Positions 32,689-45,005 of a DNA stretch of 64,000 nt are shown in pieces. The DNA is taken from positions 1 through 64,000 of the forward strand of contig JAIWND010000054.1 in NCBI GenBank assembly GCA_025330725.1. The letters are read 5' to 3'. The stretch comes from Chlamydoabsidia padenii (taxonomy: Eukaryota; Mucoromycota; Mucoromycetes; Mucorales; Cunninghamellaceae). The position numbers and the translations under genes were made by a program. The first letter of the stretch is position 1, and every line of letters starts with the position of its first letter. The notes below the pieces were generated by a model that was not told the origin of the DNA, made no database searches, and worked only from the letters and a program-made list of their open reading frames with translations.

Positions 32689-35040
32689 CTATTTCTTTTC
32701 GGCTTCTTTCTTCTTGTATTCTTGAATAAGTTGTTCCTGCACAAAAGTTTGTACAGGCAAGTGTTCCTTGTACTCCATGGAGAATTCACCTTTACCTTGT
32801 GTAGCAGATCGGAGTTCAGTCGAGTAGCCAAACATATCATTCAGGGGCACATCAGCAATGACATTAAAGTAATCTTCTTGAATATCAGTATCCACCACGG
32901 TCCCTTTACGCTTGTTCAAACCACCAATCACCGAGCCTTGGAATTCAATAGGAGCAGAGATGGAGACATTCATGATAGGTTCGAGGATCGTGGGTTTGGC
33001 CTTGGCAAAAGCATCATGGAAAGCATTCTTGGTAGCGATACGGAACGCCAATTCCGAGGAATCCACCGCGTGAGCAGCACCATCTTCCAACACCATACGA
33101 ATCCCATTCACAGGATGACCAATCAAAGGACCCTTTTCCAGTGCATCATTGAATCCCTTTTCACAAGCAGGAATATAGTTGGTAGGAATATTACCACCAA
33201 TCACCCGGTTATCAAATTCAATGTCCTTGCCCGTTTCTTCATCCTTAGCCATAGGTTCAAGGTAACCCATGACACGACCGAATTGACCAGCACCACCAGA
33301 TTGTTTCTTGTGAGTATAGTTGAATTTGGCAGGTTGAGTGATGGTTTCCCGAAAGGCGACTTGAGGTTTACCAGTCAAGCATTCGACATTGTATTCCCGC
33401 TTCATACGTTCCACATAGATTTGTAAATGGAGTTCACCCATACCAGAGATAATCGTTTCCTTGCTTTCGCTATCCACATGCACACGGAAGGTAGGATCTT
33501 CTTTTTGGAATCGGTTAAGAGCCTTGGAGAAGTTGGGAGTTTCTTTGCCTTTGGGTACGAGGGAGAGAGAGATGACAGGTTCAGGGACAAACATGGAGGA
33601 CAAGGAGTATTGGAGAGTTCCGTCAGTAAAAGTATCACCACTGGCACAGTCCACACCAAACATGGCACCGATTTCACCTGCACCGAGTTCGTCCACATCT
33701 TCCATATCCGCCGCATGCATACGCACCAAACGAGGCACCTTGATTTTCTTGCCAGTCTTGACATTGGTGATGAAGGATCCCTTCTTCAACGAGCCTTGGT
33801 AGATACGCATATAAGTGAGTTGTCCATAACGGCCTTCTTCCAGCTTGAAAGCAAGACCAACAAAAGGATTGGCAGAGAAGGGAGACAGATCGACAGGTTT
33901 TTCATTATCCTTGATATCCAGAGCAGTATTGGTCACTTCGGTAGGGTCAGGCAGATAGTCAACCACAGCATTCAATAGAGGTTGGACAGCAGTATTCTTA
34001 AACGCAGACCCCATGAGCACCGGGGTGAATTTGAGATCAATAGTAGCACGACGGATAGCATTCATAAATTGTTCAGCAGTAGGCACTTCTTCCATCAGAT
34101 AAATATCGGCGATTTCGTCATCCACGTTAGCGAGTTGTTCGATCAGTTCCAAGCGTTTTTCAGTAGCCAAAGGCATCAAGTCATCCGGGATATCACGTTC
34201 CGCCAATTCTTCACCACTTTCACCTTCGTTGTAGTAAGCCTTCCATTTCACCAGATCCACCACACCTCGGAATTGATCTTCGGCACCGATGGGGACTTGA
34301 ATAGCAGCAGCAGTCAGTTTGAGTTTGTTTCGTAATTGTTCGACAATTCTAAAGGGGTTCGCACCAGCACGATCCATCTTGTTGATAAACGAGATACGAG
34401 GCACATTGTATCGTCGCATTTGTCGATCCACCGTAATTGTTTGAGATTGTACACCAGAGACAGAGCAGAGAATCATCACCGCACCATCCAGTACCCGTAA
34501 TGCCCGTTCCACTTCAATGGTAAAATCAACGTGCCCAGGTGTATCGATAATGTTGACATTATAATCACCCCAACTGGCATAGGTCGCAGCTGATTGAATA
34601 GTGATACCTTTTTCCCGTTCCAAATCCATCGAATCCATCTTGGCACCAACACCATCACGACCACGGACATCGTGGATTTCCTTGATACGACCAGTATAAT
34701 AGAGAATACGTTCAGTGCAGGTGGTTTTGCCGGAATCAATATGTGCTGAAATACCAATGTTACGAAGTTTACGTAAACGATCCTAAAAAGAAAAAAAGAA
34801 AAGAAAAGAAAACAAGAAGAAGGGGTTAGTTTCAGTACGTTACAAGTGTGAAGTAAAAAAAGTGTCACTCACAACATCTACAGGATCGGCATTATCATAA
34901 TCAACAGTAGAGGTAGTTTGCCAACGGCGCCAGGTTTGGATAGGTAACAAAGAATGAACAGCTTGAGGTTCAGCCACACTGCGTAGTGCAGTTGTTTTCA
35001 TTCGTCCCACTCCACCAAGTAGGGAACGAACAAATGTCAT
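32689..35040 (-). CDS. MEF1: Mitochondrial elongation factor G1 (translational GTPase)
   Basis: Catalyses ribosome translocation in mitochondria. Two exons, 34873-35040 and 32689-34782. The first encodes a basic, serine-rich mitochondrial presequence ([10 protein letters not shown]...[11 protein letters not shown]). GTPase motifs follow: G1 [10 protein letters not shown]2 region [12 protein letters not shown]3 DTPGHVDF, G4 NKMDRAG and G5 GSAFKN. Domains II-V are complete, with [67 protein letters not shown] and [18 protein letters not shown]. It ends in a lysine-rich tail. It is EF-G1 rather than the recycling factor Mef2, judged by the close match to translocase-type sequences. TCAAACCCCGCC lies about 90 bases upstream. 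Confidence 0.96.
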
Positions 35041-35125
35041 TGTACAATGTAAAACCAACAAGAAAAAGAAGAAGGGAATTGAAATTTTGACAAGGGCAAG
35101 GTACACACCCGGAAAAAAAAAAAAT

Positions 35126-35141
35126 AATCAAACCCCGCCAT
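35126..35141 (+). promoter_or_regulatory. Variant promoter element upstream of MEF1
   Basis: AATCAAACCCCGCCAT, about 90 bases before the ATG; AAACCCCG instead of AAATCCCG. Confidence 0.4.
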
Positions 35142-35375
35142 GTGGCTGGGAGTCCCATTTCTTCGTAACACAAGAGTACATTTGGCATGAATGGATCCAA
35201 GTGCACCACAGCATCAAGTCAGAGTATAGATACAAACGTTAACAGATATTATCATACATAATAAAAGAGGACAAGTCCCCTAAACATTCTTTATTGCATT
35301 GTACAAAAGAGACTACATAAACTAGGTAAAACACATGTTTAAAAAACGTTTGTATAAAGCACACCGGTAATCCAA

Positions 35376-37207
35376 CTATTGCAGTAAAGAGAGATCCAAA
35401 GGTACATCCAATACAGACAGTAGTGCATCAATAGGTCCCGCTGAATCCAAAAAAGAATGGTGAAGTAATTCCTTTGCCGATGCCCGGAGTTGAGGTTCCA
35501 CTTCAAAGCAGCGATAGAGAAAATGACGCAAGGCGGGTGTTAGTCGTTCAGGGTGTTGTAAAGAAGGAGGTCGTTTCAATTTCAGCATGGTGGCAGCACG
35601 TTCGGGATTATCAAAATGAGGAGGTTGCCTTTCTATCATCTCGATCACTGTTACCCCGAAAGACCATATATCCACTTTGCATCCATAAGGTTCGTTCGCC
35701 ACAATTTCAGGGGCCATCTATATATAAAAGACAACATGGTTATAAAAATAAAAAAATGCTGAGTAATCTGGTCATCCATTATCTTACCCAGCAGGGTGTC
35801 CCCGCAATAGTATTTCTTTGTTGTCGATGGCGATCCAATCTTGCGCAGAATCCAAAGTCAGCTATACATGTATGTAAAAATCAAGAGTGAGTTCTATACA
35901 TCCATCAAGTTCAGTTACAATAAACTTACATAATTTGATTTGGCCATGACGATTGATCAAGATATTGTCGCTTTTGATATCCCGATGTACGATCCGATTC
36001 AAATGAAGATGAACTAAGCCTTGAAGGATTTCTCGACAAAAAGTCGCCATTTCACATTCAAACATGGTTCGATTGGTGACAATATCAGTAAGATTCCCAC
36101 CATCCATGTATTCCATGACAATCCACACACAGTCGCGCCACAAATAAGATTCGATATGTTGTATGATGTTGACATGACAACCGGGTGTTTTGGCGACCAT
36201 AATTTCATTCAATAGTAAGTCATGTCGAGGATGTTGTTGTAGCCGGATTCGTTTGATTGCCACTATTGATCCATGTCGGTCTTTAGCCCTGTAGACAATA
36301 CCAGATGCACTAGATCAAATAAGAGAGTGATGAGTAAGTAATTCGATGATCATCTAGTGGGGGGGGGTTTTTTTTTCTTTTCTTTTTTTTTTTTTTTTTT
36401 TTTTTCCTACTTTACCCTTCACCAATTTGATCCCAATCATGATATCCAAAACGAGGATCGTGCATCTTACAATTTTGTTGTACACGAAGAGCCACCTGTT
36501 CATGCGTCATATTAAAAGATCTAAACTGTTCATCATCGTCATCAGAATCCATATCACTTTGTTGTCTGGTAGTAGTTTCCCAAGCAATTTCCAGTTCAGT
36601 ATACAATCGCCGAATAAATGTTGCAAGCAGATCTTGTTGAATATCTATTATAATCCTTCGTCAATGTGAGTTTCAATATTATCATCTATTATTATCATTA
36701 AAATGGTTACTTTATTTATTTACCTGATAAGAGAGACATCGTTTCTGGATATCCGCCACCCCATTGCCACCTTTTGGATTCAAAATCAAAGTGAATGTGA
36801 TTGACATGCACAGCATCATAAGGCATAGATACCGTCATCTTCTTCTTGTTCCCCAATAGATCTTGATTAATATGATAAAAAATCACTTTAGTTAATATAA
36901 TCCGGCAAAATCATCGGCTTTTGATCCATCCATTTCCTTTTTACTTACTTTTCAATCCACCCATCACAGTACGCACAGGTCCTTTACATGTTTGTTGTGG
37001 TTTGAGTCCAGTCGTCTTGATGGTTTCCTTACTAAAAGTTGGCTTGTCGTTCGAGTTTACCGTCCCTTGAGTTGGTTTCGCTTGTATCGGTGTCGTAAAA
37101 GAGGCGTAGTTTTCGTCAAACGTATTTTCATCGCAGAGTTGACCAAGAGGAGTTGTAGTGACAGGAGGTATAGAATCACAGCACGAAGAAGATGACCTAC
37201 CGATCAT
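35376..37207 (-). CDS. p21-activated (PAK/Ste20-type) serine/threonine kinase
   Basis: A Rho/Cdc42-dependent kinase controlling polarity and MAPK signalling. Six exons. After a low-complexity N-terminus, a CRIB-like motif is seen as VSMPYDAVHVNHIHFD, retaining the two conserved histidines and FD. An acidic linker precedes the kinase domain: glycine loop GEGASGIVYRAKD, VAIKRIRL with the ATP lysine, VMEYMDGGNLTDIV, VHRDIKSDNILI, DFGFCARL and the activation segment TIAGTPCWMAPEIV. Subdomains to the end are present (DIWSFGVTVIEMIERQPP). The usual VGTPYW is AGTPCW, and the linker between CRIB and kinase is short. No PH domain is seen, arguing against a Cla4-type architecture. An intron carries a long poly(T) tract near 36381-36405. 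Confidence 0.92.
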
Positions 37208-37259
37208 GACTTTTACAAAAAAGTAGGAAGAGGGATTTGTCGGTCAATATAAAAGTGAA

Positions 37260-37296
<37 letters not shown>

Positions 37297-37940
37297 AAGA
37301 GAGAGAGAGGGCTTTTATTACCTCGTTAAGCAAGAGTGACATCCGTGGTACTTTTTATTGGGGAAGGTCAGGCGCGAATAAGAATGGATCATCTACGGAA
37401 GAAAAGTAAATTTAGACAAGGTTAATTACCTAGTACGCCGGCTATAAGGATATCTTTACCGTCGTCATATTATATGCATCTATTGTGTTCACTAACCTGA
37501 CATTATCGCGATAAATGATCTAGAAGGTAAAGAAACGAACTCGAGGAAAATGAAAAAAATCTGCAACTTAGAGATTGTTCAAAAACGATTTTGATTGGAC
37601 AGCGGGGTGTGAATATCAAAAATGTCTTCATCGCAAGTCGCTCAAAGGCGATAGTAACTTGAGTATATCTTAATGATTAAACCAGCACCAAATTTCTAGT
37701 TTCTAACTATTGATGATTTGTATTGTGTGTAATCCTGTTCTCCATCTCAACATCATTGTAATTCATCGTTTGACAGTTCATACCCCGTGTTAAATTAAAA
37801 TTGAAAATCCGCTTTTGGACACACACTGTATTTTATTATTTGAGCGGCACTTGTTGTATTATTTTTTTCGCCCTCTCTTCTTTCACTTTTGACATTTTTT
37901 ATCATTTAATCTTATCTATTGTATCTAACTACTTATTTGC
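37208..37940. other. Divergent intergenic region (PAK / acidic protein)
   Basis: A 50-base GA-rich repeat (37261-37309) lies directly upstream of the PAK start. Near 37795, ATTGAAAATCCGC is a relaxed match to the local promoter element, about 140 bases before the plus-strand gene. No other gene seen. Confidence 0.5.
37261..37309. repeat. GA-rich microsatellite
   Basis: Interrupted (GA)n run of about 49 bases, 55 bases upstream of the kinase start codon. Confidence 0.95.
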
Positions 37941-40058
37941 ATGGAGAACACATTTGAAGATACACAGCCGTATGCTGTTTCAGGTAAAAAGCAGAAAACC
38001 CCACCCAAGATAAAGAAAGTGCCAATACATGATAAACAAAACTAACATTCTCTCCATTACACGGGTTAATTGATATAGACCTAAAACACTCTATCAGTCC
38101 AAAGGTAAAAAGAAAAGAAAAATGATTACAGGTTAAAAAAAAAAAAAAAGTAAAAGTGAACAATGTGTTTGCGGCTAATTTTTTTTTTTCCTGTTTCTTT
38201 GTTTGTAGTCTACTGATACAACAGCACTTGAACCCCTGACCTCGTCGCCCTCTGTACCTCAAAAACGAACATACACCTCAGATTGTTTGGCTTCACTACT
38301 AAACGTGTCATCCATACCTCCGAACGATAACCACAACAATAGCGATAATGGACATGCCAACAACAATGACAATAATCAAGACCACTCTTCACCATTGCTG
38401 TCAACTACATTTGGCGTATCAAATACAGGCATGTCTTCACCTTATGAATCTGACCATTCATACGATCCATATACTTCCGACTCATGGTCCTCACAACCTG
38501 AACAACCTGAACAACAACACGATGATGAATTCTTGTCGGATCTGTTCGACAATGACAAGGGCGACAAATACGGTAGCGCTGCTGATCCTATACACTATAT
38601 CTCTACTGTCCCTCGTCACAGCGTCAGCCGGAGGAGGTCTAATGCACCAATCGATAACCAGGAACAGCAACAATCACCATTCACCAGTTCACTCACCATG
38701 TCTGATGACAGTGATAGCGATAGTTTTGGCAACATGAACTCTCCCTCTTTTCCTCCTCGACTACCACCACGACCTCTAAACTTTATGCAACGATATCGTC
38801 AACAACAGCAACAAGATAATTCTAATGTAAAAAGTGTTGTACCAAGTGATGATGACGGCAAAAAGTCCTTTGGTATCTGGTCGGATGGGAATGAAAGTAA
38901 TGCAACAGCTCCATACAATGTAGACGAACTCGACGAACATACTTTACATGATAAAACTCTTATTTGTGACGAGGATGAATTTGATGCTTTTGGTGATAAT
39001 GAAGGTAAGACGATGGGGTGGGTGGGGGGTATATTTGGTTAATTATTTTGATTTATCTCTAGATGATTGGCCTGATACTCCACAACTTCCAGTCGACGAC
39101 CAGCCTGAAAATGACACATTACGTTTGTCACCAACCTGCGACCAACAATCAATACAACATCACCATTCCAACGACATATTACATAAAGATCACCTTGTAC
39201 TGGACAGTCAACAAGAAACTTGCTATGTTTTGGATGATTTATACGGGACAACCACCCAGGACGCTGGAAATGATGACATGACTTCAACTATACAATTACA
39301 GCATAGCCATAGCCAGGACATGTACTCTGTATCATGCTTGGGTGCTGGTAAGTGCTGGGAGAAAAGAGGAAAATAACGAACAGTTGACGAAACTTTATAC
39401 TATTGTGATTATTGACATAGATGACGATGCGAAGAATGATAAAAGCTCATCACAACAAAAATTACAACAATCCAGCCTTGACCTATTCTTCTCCCAGATA
39501 AGCTCTACAAGCACATTATCAACAGCCAAATCATTCTCAAGCTCGGATGATGAAGGCAAACTCGACGCTTCTAGTGACCTCAACACTATCGATCAAACCA
39601 GCACCAAAGCACCATCACAAGACTCGACTCAAACCAGCACCAAAGCACCATCGCAAGACTCAACTCACAGCACAAAGAGCTCACTAGATTACCTTCGAGT
39701 GGAAAAAAACAAGCAGCGATTGACACAATCATCCAAGGATGAACAACATTGGCTAGTGAATCCAACGAATCTGCCATCATCACCAAAGAAAATCATCACA
39801 TCTCCTCAAACGGATAAGGTATCTCAAGAACCTTTCAAGCCAAGGCGGAGGCTTCCTGGATTATCAAGGCCAAAGGATTCGACTTGTTTGGTATCATCAG
39901 CCTCAGCACCTTCGATAGCGACAATGTTAACTCTGGAACAACACAATAACGATAACAGTTTGCGACCCACCAATGTCATTGTGAAATCATCCTCCACCTT
40001 GGCCTTAGCACCACGTAGGAAGAAAACTTTGGGTATGTCTCGGCGTCACATCTACTAG
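37941..40058 (+). CDS. Low-complexity, acidic and serine-rich protein of unknown function
   Basis: About 600 residues in five exons (37941-37983, 38079-38104, 38209-39004, about 39062-39350, about 39421-40058). I recognise no domain. The sequence is rich in Ser, Asp, Asn and Gln with polar repeats, so it is probably largely disordered. Conserved-looking islands are TYTSDCLASLLNVSS near the start, FPPRLPPRPLNFMQRYR, EDEFDAFGDNEDDWPDTP (an acidic-aromatic cluster of the sort that binds clathrin-adaptor ears), EPFKPRRRLPGLSRPK and a basic C-terminus APRRKKTLGMSRRHIY. A 12-residue unit QTSTKAPSQDST is duplicated in tandem at 39594-39665. Exon 2 is only 26 bases. It may be a regulatory or trafficking scaffold, but that is a guess. 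Confidence 0.7.
39594..39665 (+). repeat. 36-bp tandem duplication in the acidic protein gene
   Basis: Two head-to-tail 36-base units (39594-39629, 39630-39665), differing at a few bases, each encoding QTSTKAPSQDST. A recent in-frame duplication. Confidence 0.9.
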
Positions 40059-40488
40059 TCTCCTCCTCCTTTTTTATGTACTCTACTTCTTCAAACTAGT
40101 TTAGTACTTCACCCCTTTGTGAAGAGTCGATCTCTTCTCTTCTTTGTTACCCCCAACTTGTTATTACTTGAACGAATCTCTTCTTTTTACATATATTTAT
40201 AATTATATACCCCCCTATAATAATAAAACACTATTTATAACTTTTTGTTTATTTTAAAAAATGAATGTAGACTGGTTGATTTTTATACAGGTGTATGATG
40301 GATGGTATAGCGTAACAATAAAAACATGAGTCAGTTTATTTGAAATGTTTAAATGCATGTGTAGATGTAAAGGTGATTCATTATAAATAAATGTCAGTAA
40401 TGATGGGGAAGAGAGGGGGGGAAGGATATTACAAAACAGATGGCAGGTAAAGGGATTAATAACTAACTATATCTAACTATAAAGAGGG
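40059..40488. other. Convergent 3' flanks
   Basis: T-rich 3' flank of the acidic protein gene with AATAAAAC near 40223 and TATAAATAAATG near 40382 on the way to the sorting-nexin stop. No gene. Confidence 0.5.
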
Positions 40489-42720
40489 TCATACTTGATC
40501 GGGAATTTGGTTGATTTCGGTCTTGACTTCTTGCCAGGCATCGAGATTCTGTTATAAAAGGTACCAAAAAATGAGTAATTGTTTCATATAAAGAATGATC
40601 TTTTTGTTTACCTGTTGACAGTATTGGATGTGAGCTTTGGCATAGGCAATCAGCATTTCCTTTAGGTCTTTAATTTTTTCTTGTTGGAATCTATCTAGGT
40701 CTGCTTGTACATCGCGTGAGATTCCTGCCAGATCTTGTCGAGTGATTTCCAAAGCCCCTTCCAGCTTTTGTGGTTTAACACCCGATGTGTCAATGAAGTA
40801 AAGAGTAGAGTTAGTTTTATTATTCGTGCAGTAGTATTCCCTCCACCTCCCTTTCACCCAATCTTTTCTTCTTTCTTTTCAGTCGTACTTACCAAATCAA
40901 TGGCATCTTTTGTCTTTCCAATTTGGTTGCGCCTAGTAGCCACAGGATCGACATCAATCAAACCTTGTAAAGTATGACCTACCGCATTCACCATTTGCAT
41001 AGGCCCTGACCAGGCAGATCGAGAGCGTCGTCTAGTATTGGGACTTGAAAAAGAAGCATGTGGTTTATTATTCCTGGCCGTTCCCGCCGTTGGTGTTGAT
41101 GAGGTTGCTGTGGGACTGATAGATTGATCAGAAGCATAAGGATTATTAAACATGGTAGATGAAGAGATTGAGTTTGATTCCTGTTGATGTCCAAGAGGGG
41201 GCGATATCGCATTCCCATCCACATCCACCGTTCCATTGTTGAGTTCGTCAATATCCACCGCATTTTTTCCAATTGTGTGTTCCCGGGCCATGGCTTCTTC
41301 CAGTCGCTGTGATTCACCTTCCATTTCCGAGAGTGTCGCCAAAGAATCCCGTTTGCTTTGTAAAGAATCTTCAATCATTTCCACCTGGGCATGTTTCAAG
41401 TGTCGGAATTTGAGTACTTGTTTGATTATTTGTGCAAATTGAGCATATTCTTGGATTGGTTCAGCAAAGTCACCTTCAATCATCGTTACCTATGTTATTA
41501 TATAACGTAATTAATGAGTTTCCCTCCTTTTTTTTTTTTTTTTTCTTTCTATCATTCACTTTACCATTTCACCAGTATTTGAGTAGGATGCATCCACTGC
41601 TTGACCAATTTTTTCAATAGCGTTTGCCACCGGACCTTCTTCGTTAAGACTAAAGCCATTGTAGACAGCACCAAGTTCAGCATAATCATTTGCCAGTTCT
41701 ATTATGATAACAATTAATTGTTAATCTTGTTAGTTTGTATCCTACAAAATAAAATTTATCCTCTTACACCCAAATGTTTACCTCCTAAACGACGGATCAC
41801 CTTGCGTTGACTCTTCTCCAGGTTATTGTTCATATAATTGGCAACCCGGTAAGTAAAGAGTTCAGATTCTTCGAATTTCTGATCAGGTTGTTTCAAGAGA
41901 TAAGCCGAAGAGGGAGTAGGCACCAAGTGACTAGTAAGAATTGCATTCGCCTGTTCGTTTGTCAATCCTGTTGTTGGTTGAGTATAGATCGTTTGAAGCT
42001 GGTTCTTGGGCAAGACGGATAACGGTGGTGAATGTAGGACGTCCGACTAGATGTGATTATACAAGAGGGTAATTTAGATCAGCTACATAGCCTTTTACCA
42101 TATGTTTTCTTTTTTCTTTCTTTCCCTACTTACCCATGACACTCCACTTTCCAAAAACCGGTGAAAGACATGATCACGACCGAGAATTGGATGCTTGGCT
42201 ACACGATTCAAAAAAGTTTGCAGCATCCTTTTTCGTTTTTCCACCGTGGCCAAGTCGTCCTTGACACGTGTTTGTAAAGCAGCATAATCGACTAGGTATA
42301 TAGGATAAGAAGAAAAGTCAGATTAGTATACAATAAACATGAATAACACTTTCCTTGTCAATGTAAGTATCTTTATTCTTACCTATAGAGTGTTTTTCCG
42401 GGATGGGTGGCACAATAACCGTCGGATAAAGTTTCATGAAGGATTTGCAAAGAGATTCGAATTCACTGTATCGATGTTTTGTTTCTATAGTCTGTTAATA
42501 AATACGTGGTGTTAGAGCTGAGTACTGGATGTAAGTATATTGTGTTTACTTTTCTTGTCAAACCTACCCCAGTTCTGATATTATAGGCTACGTATGGTTT
42601 ACCAGCAGAAGCATCCGATTGTTTTTGAGATCCAGTAATAAAGATAAAACTATCATTGGCGGATAATAAACGGTCAATAGTGCAGTTGCAAGACGGTGGA
42701 GATGAGACGGCGGAGGTCAT
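40489..42720 (-). CDS. ATG20: PX-BAR sorting nexin, Snx41/Atg20-like
   Basis: A phosphoinositide-binding, membrane-curving protein of endosome-to-Golgi retrieval and selective autophagy, usually paired with Snx4. The PX domain includes VAYNIRTG, KHRYSEFESLCKSFMKLYPTVIVPPIPEKHS, then KRKRMLQTFLNRVAKHP and FHRFLESGVSWSDVLHSPP; these last blocks are hallmarks of the Snx41/Atg20 group. The BAR region starts EESELFTYRVANYMNNNLEKSQRKVIRRL and continues through EYAQFAQIIKQVLKFRHLKHAQVEMIEDSLQSKRD. A disordered Ser/Thr/Asn-rich insertion follows, then the last coiled coil ISRDVQADLDRFQQEKIKDLKEMLIAYAKAHIQYCQQ. About eight exons. Snx41 and Atg20 cannot be told apart with certainty; early fungi may have one ancestral copy. 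Confidence 0.9.
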
Positions 42721-43549
42721 ACTTGGGATATCAATGTAGTAAGAGTGGCAACGTTAAACGGTTATTAATAGTTTCTAAGATGAAGTGGATGTAGTGGTAG
42801 TTGTAAAGGGACAAAAAAGAAAGAGACAATGGTGTTAAGAGGAGGGAGGCAATAAAAAAAAAAGGAAGAGGAGAATCTACGGCAAGGAAAATTTAACACA
42901 TTTTTCCACACCAACAAAATTAAATCGCCGCTTAAATGTAATAAAAAGGAGTGAATAGATGATAATCAAGATGAGCTCCATGCATTATCTACAAGTGTAT
43001 ACGCCTGCCTTTTTATAGGCACTCTATGAGTATTATCTATAATAAAGAACAAGTTACCAGATGATTGGTCGATGCACTATTTACCATATCTTTATGTTTA
43101 CTAGGAAAGAAAATCATGCTCCTTTCCATTTATCGACAATGGCTACATCCCCTTTTATATAAAAAATAACTATTGAGTATTCACTTTAGAGCTGGGTGAC
43201 CATTCATGATAATGAAGAAAAAGAAAGTAGAAACGGTTTGAACTAGGAGGATTTTAAGATCGCGTGCATGAATTTCGGTTATTGATATTCAAGGCCCGAT
43301 ACCCTCCTTCTCTACTCATCTGCCTTTGTCTAGTGTCAAGATCGGTTTTGGTCAAGCTGCTACTACCCCACGCCTATTTAACCCAATCCCTTCTTCAGTC
43401 ATCCAATCTTATATTCCATGCATTGATAATCATGGTTGGAGTCAAGTCATTGTTAAAAAAAAAAAAAAAAAGTATTATTTTTTTTTTTTTATTAAAAGTT
43501 AATATCAACCAATAAAAAACTATTACTACATTTACTACCACTACTACTA
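42721..43549. other. Intergenic region upstream of the sorting nexin
   Basis: AATTAAATCGCCGCTT (42918-42933) lies about 200 bases upstream of the sorting-nexin ATG. The rest is AT-rich 5' and 3' flank with poly(A)/poly(T) runs at 43455-43490. An 83-codon plus-strand frame (43264-43515) ends in homopolymer-coded residues and I do not believe it. Confidence 0.5.
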
Positions 43550-44825
43550 CTACTGGAAAGCCAGATCAAATCGCTCTGCCATTGCCAAAGAGCTTCCACT
43601 TGCATAACCAGTACCTTCAGAAGTCATGTCCACGATATCTTTGGTTTTTGTTTTTTCTTCACAGACATAGCACTTTTTGGATTTCTTAATAAACATGTCT
43701 ATACAGCTATGACAAACCACATGGCCGCAGTTTCGCATTACTATGATGATTCAAAATGAATACAATAGATTAGTACCCTAGAGTGAGGGAAGAAGATTTG
43801 ATTTACCTGATAGTTTTGTTGAATTGGACAGTGTTTTCAAGCAAGCAGGACATATTGATTTGTCTTCATTGTCTTTGGCAAACTTGACTTCGATCATACC
43901 TTTCATACTAAAAAGAGAGAGGTTAATTGATTGGACAATGTTAACTAGTCTTTCTTTTCATATAAAATTATTACCTGAGGGGATGAGATTCTTTGGTTGC
44001 ATGACAGAGGGGTTGTGTTTGGATAGCCTTGATTTCATCCTTAGTTTGTGTATCGGCGGCAGGTGTCATAGTAGGCTATTAAGACCAAAGAAGTAGGATG
44101 AGCAATTATTTCTTTTATTAAGGGGGAGGGGAGGGGAATCTTTTCATTGCTTACCAACCAGAAACTTGACTTTAGCTTTTGTTTTGATGGTTTGCCACTA
44201 TCTTGGGATCCTGTAGGGTCCAATTTCCGTTTTGTACCCACTAAAAATAGCCATATAAAAGAATATTAATACAAGTTATGAAGGCTAGTGTTATCTGTGG
44301 CTATTCTTACCAGCACCATCTTGTTGCGAAGAGTTGGTAGTTTTTGTGTCCTTGGTGGTATTTGCTTGATCACCTTCCCTAAAGTTTTTTCGTTGTCCTA
44401 ATACACTAGTTTGAGTCCTTTCGAATTCATCCAATAGTGCCTGTTTTGCTGCCGCCTCGTCTTGTTGTTTTCGATCATCTAGATTGGCGAGCTTTTGTTC
44501 CAATAATGCCTGTTCTCGTTTGATATCCTTTTTTTGTTGAAGATAAGATTCGTAGTAGCATTCACGACAGGCAAGATGTCCTTTGGAGCAAGCAACAGGT
44601 TCACGAGCTGTTTGTAAGCACAGGTAACAGGCATCAAAGTCCCTAAAGGATTCACGGCCAAGTCGAGCCTAAAAAGAAAAGGGGAGAGAGTTTAGTTTCA
44701 CAAGCATGGACAAACAGACTGTTTTTTTTTTATATCCTTACCCTTTTTGTACCATAATCTAGAGATTTGGTTTCATGATAAGTAAAGACACTACCTGCTG
44801 TGTTGTTTTTGGAATGTCGTGGCAT
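43550..44825 (-). CDS. NOSIP: NOSIP-like U-box/RING ubiquitin ligase, spliceosome-associated
   Basis: Homologue of nitric-oxide-synthase-interacting protein, an E3 ligase also found in late spliceosomal complexes. It starts MPRHSKNNTAGSVFTYHETK, the invariant family N-terminus. The split first RING/U-box follows (FDACYLCLQTAREPVAC, GHLACRECYYESYLQQKKDIKRE), then a coiled coil (EQALLEQKLANLDDRKQQDE). The C-terminal RING is SICPACLKTLSN...RNCGHVVCHSCIDMFI...CYVCEEK. About six exons with short introns. Start to start with CWF19 is only about 180 bases, so the two share a promoter. Nothing is missing; the linker is Gln/Thr-rich. Confidence 0.93.
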
Positions 44826-44920
44826 AATGTAAAAAAGACAAGGAATGAAGAAGAAGGAAAAAAAAAAAAAAAAAAAAAGCTCCTCCAATCGAAAAACAGT
44901 CAGTGGGTGGAGCAACTAAA

Positions 44921-44933
44921 TTTAAATCCCGAC
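44921..44933 (+). promoter_or_regulatory. AAATCCCG element in the shared NOSIP/CWF19 promoter
   Basis: TTTAAATCCCGAC, about 95 bases from the NOSIP ATG and 75 from the CWF19 ATG; a single copy serves both directions. Confidence 0.6.
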
Positions 44934-45005
44934 ATTGGCTACTTTGACTGACGCTTTTTTTTTCCACGAGTAATTTTTCCTTGCTCTTTTAACATTATCG
45001 ACAAG

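Noticed and set aside
33427..33978. A 183-codon plus-strand frame within elongation factor G1
   Set aside because: Shadow of the EF-G1 coding sequence on the other strand; no independent support.
37261..37309. Possible CRISPR-like or tandem repeat array
   Set aside because: It is a simple GA microsatellite with no spacers.
43264..43515. 83-codon plus-strand frame
   Set aside because: Ends in lysine, phenylalanine and isoleucine runs coded by homopolymers; no conserved features.
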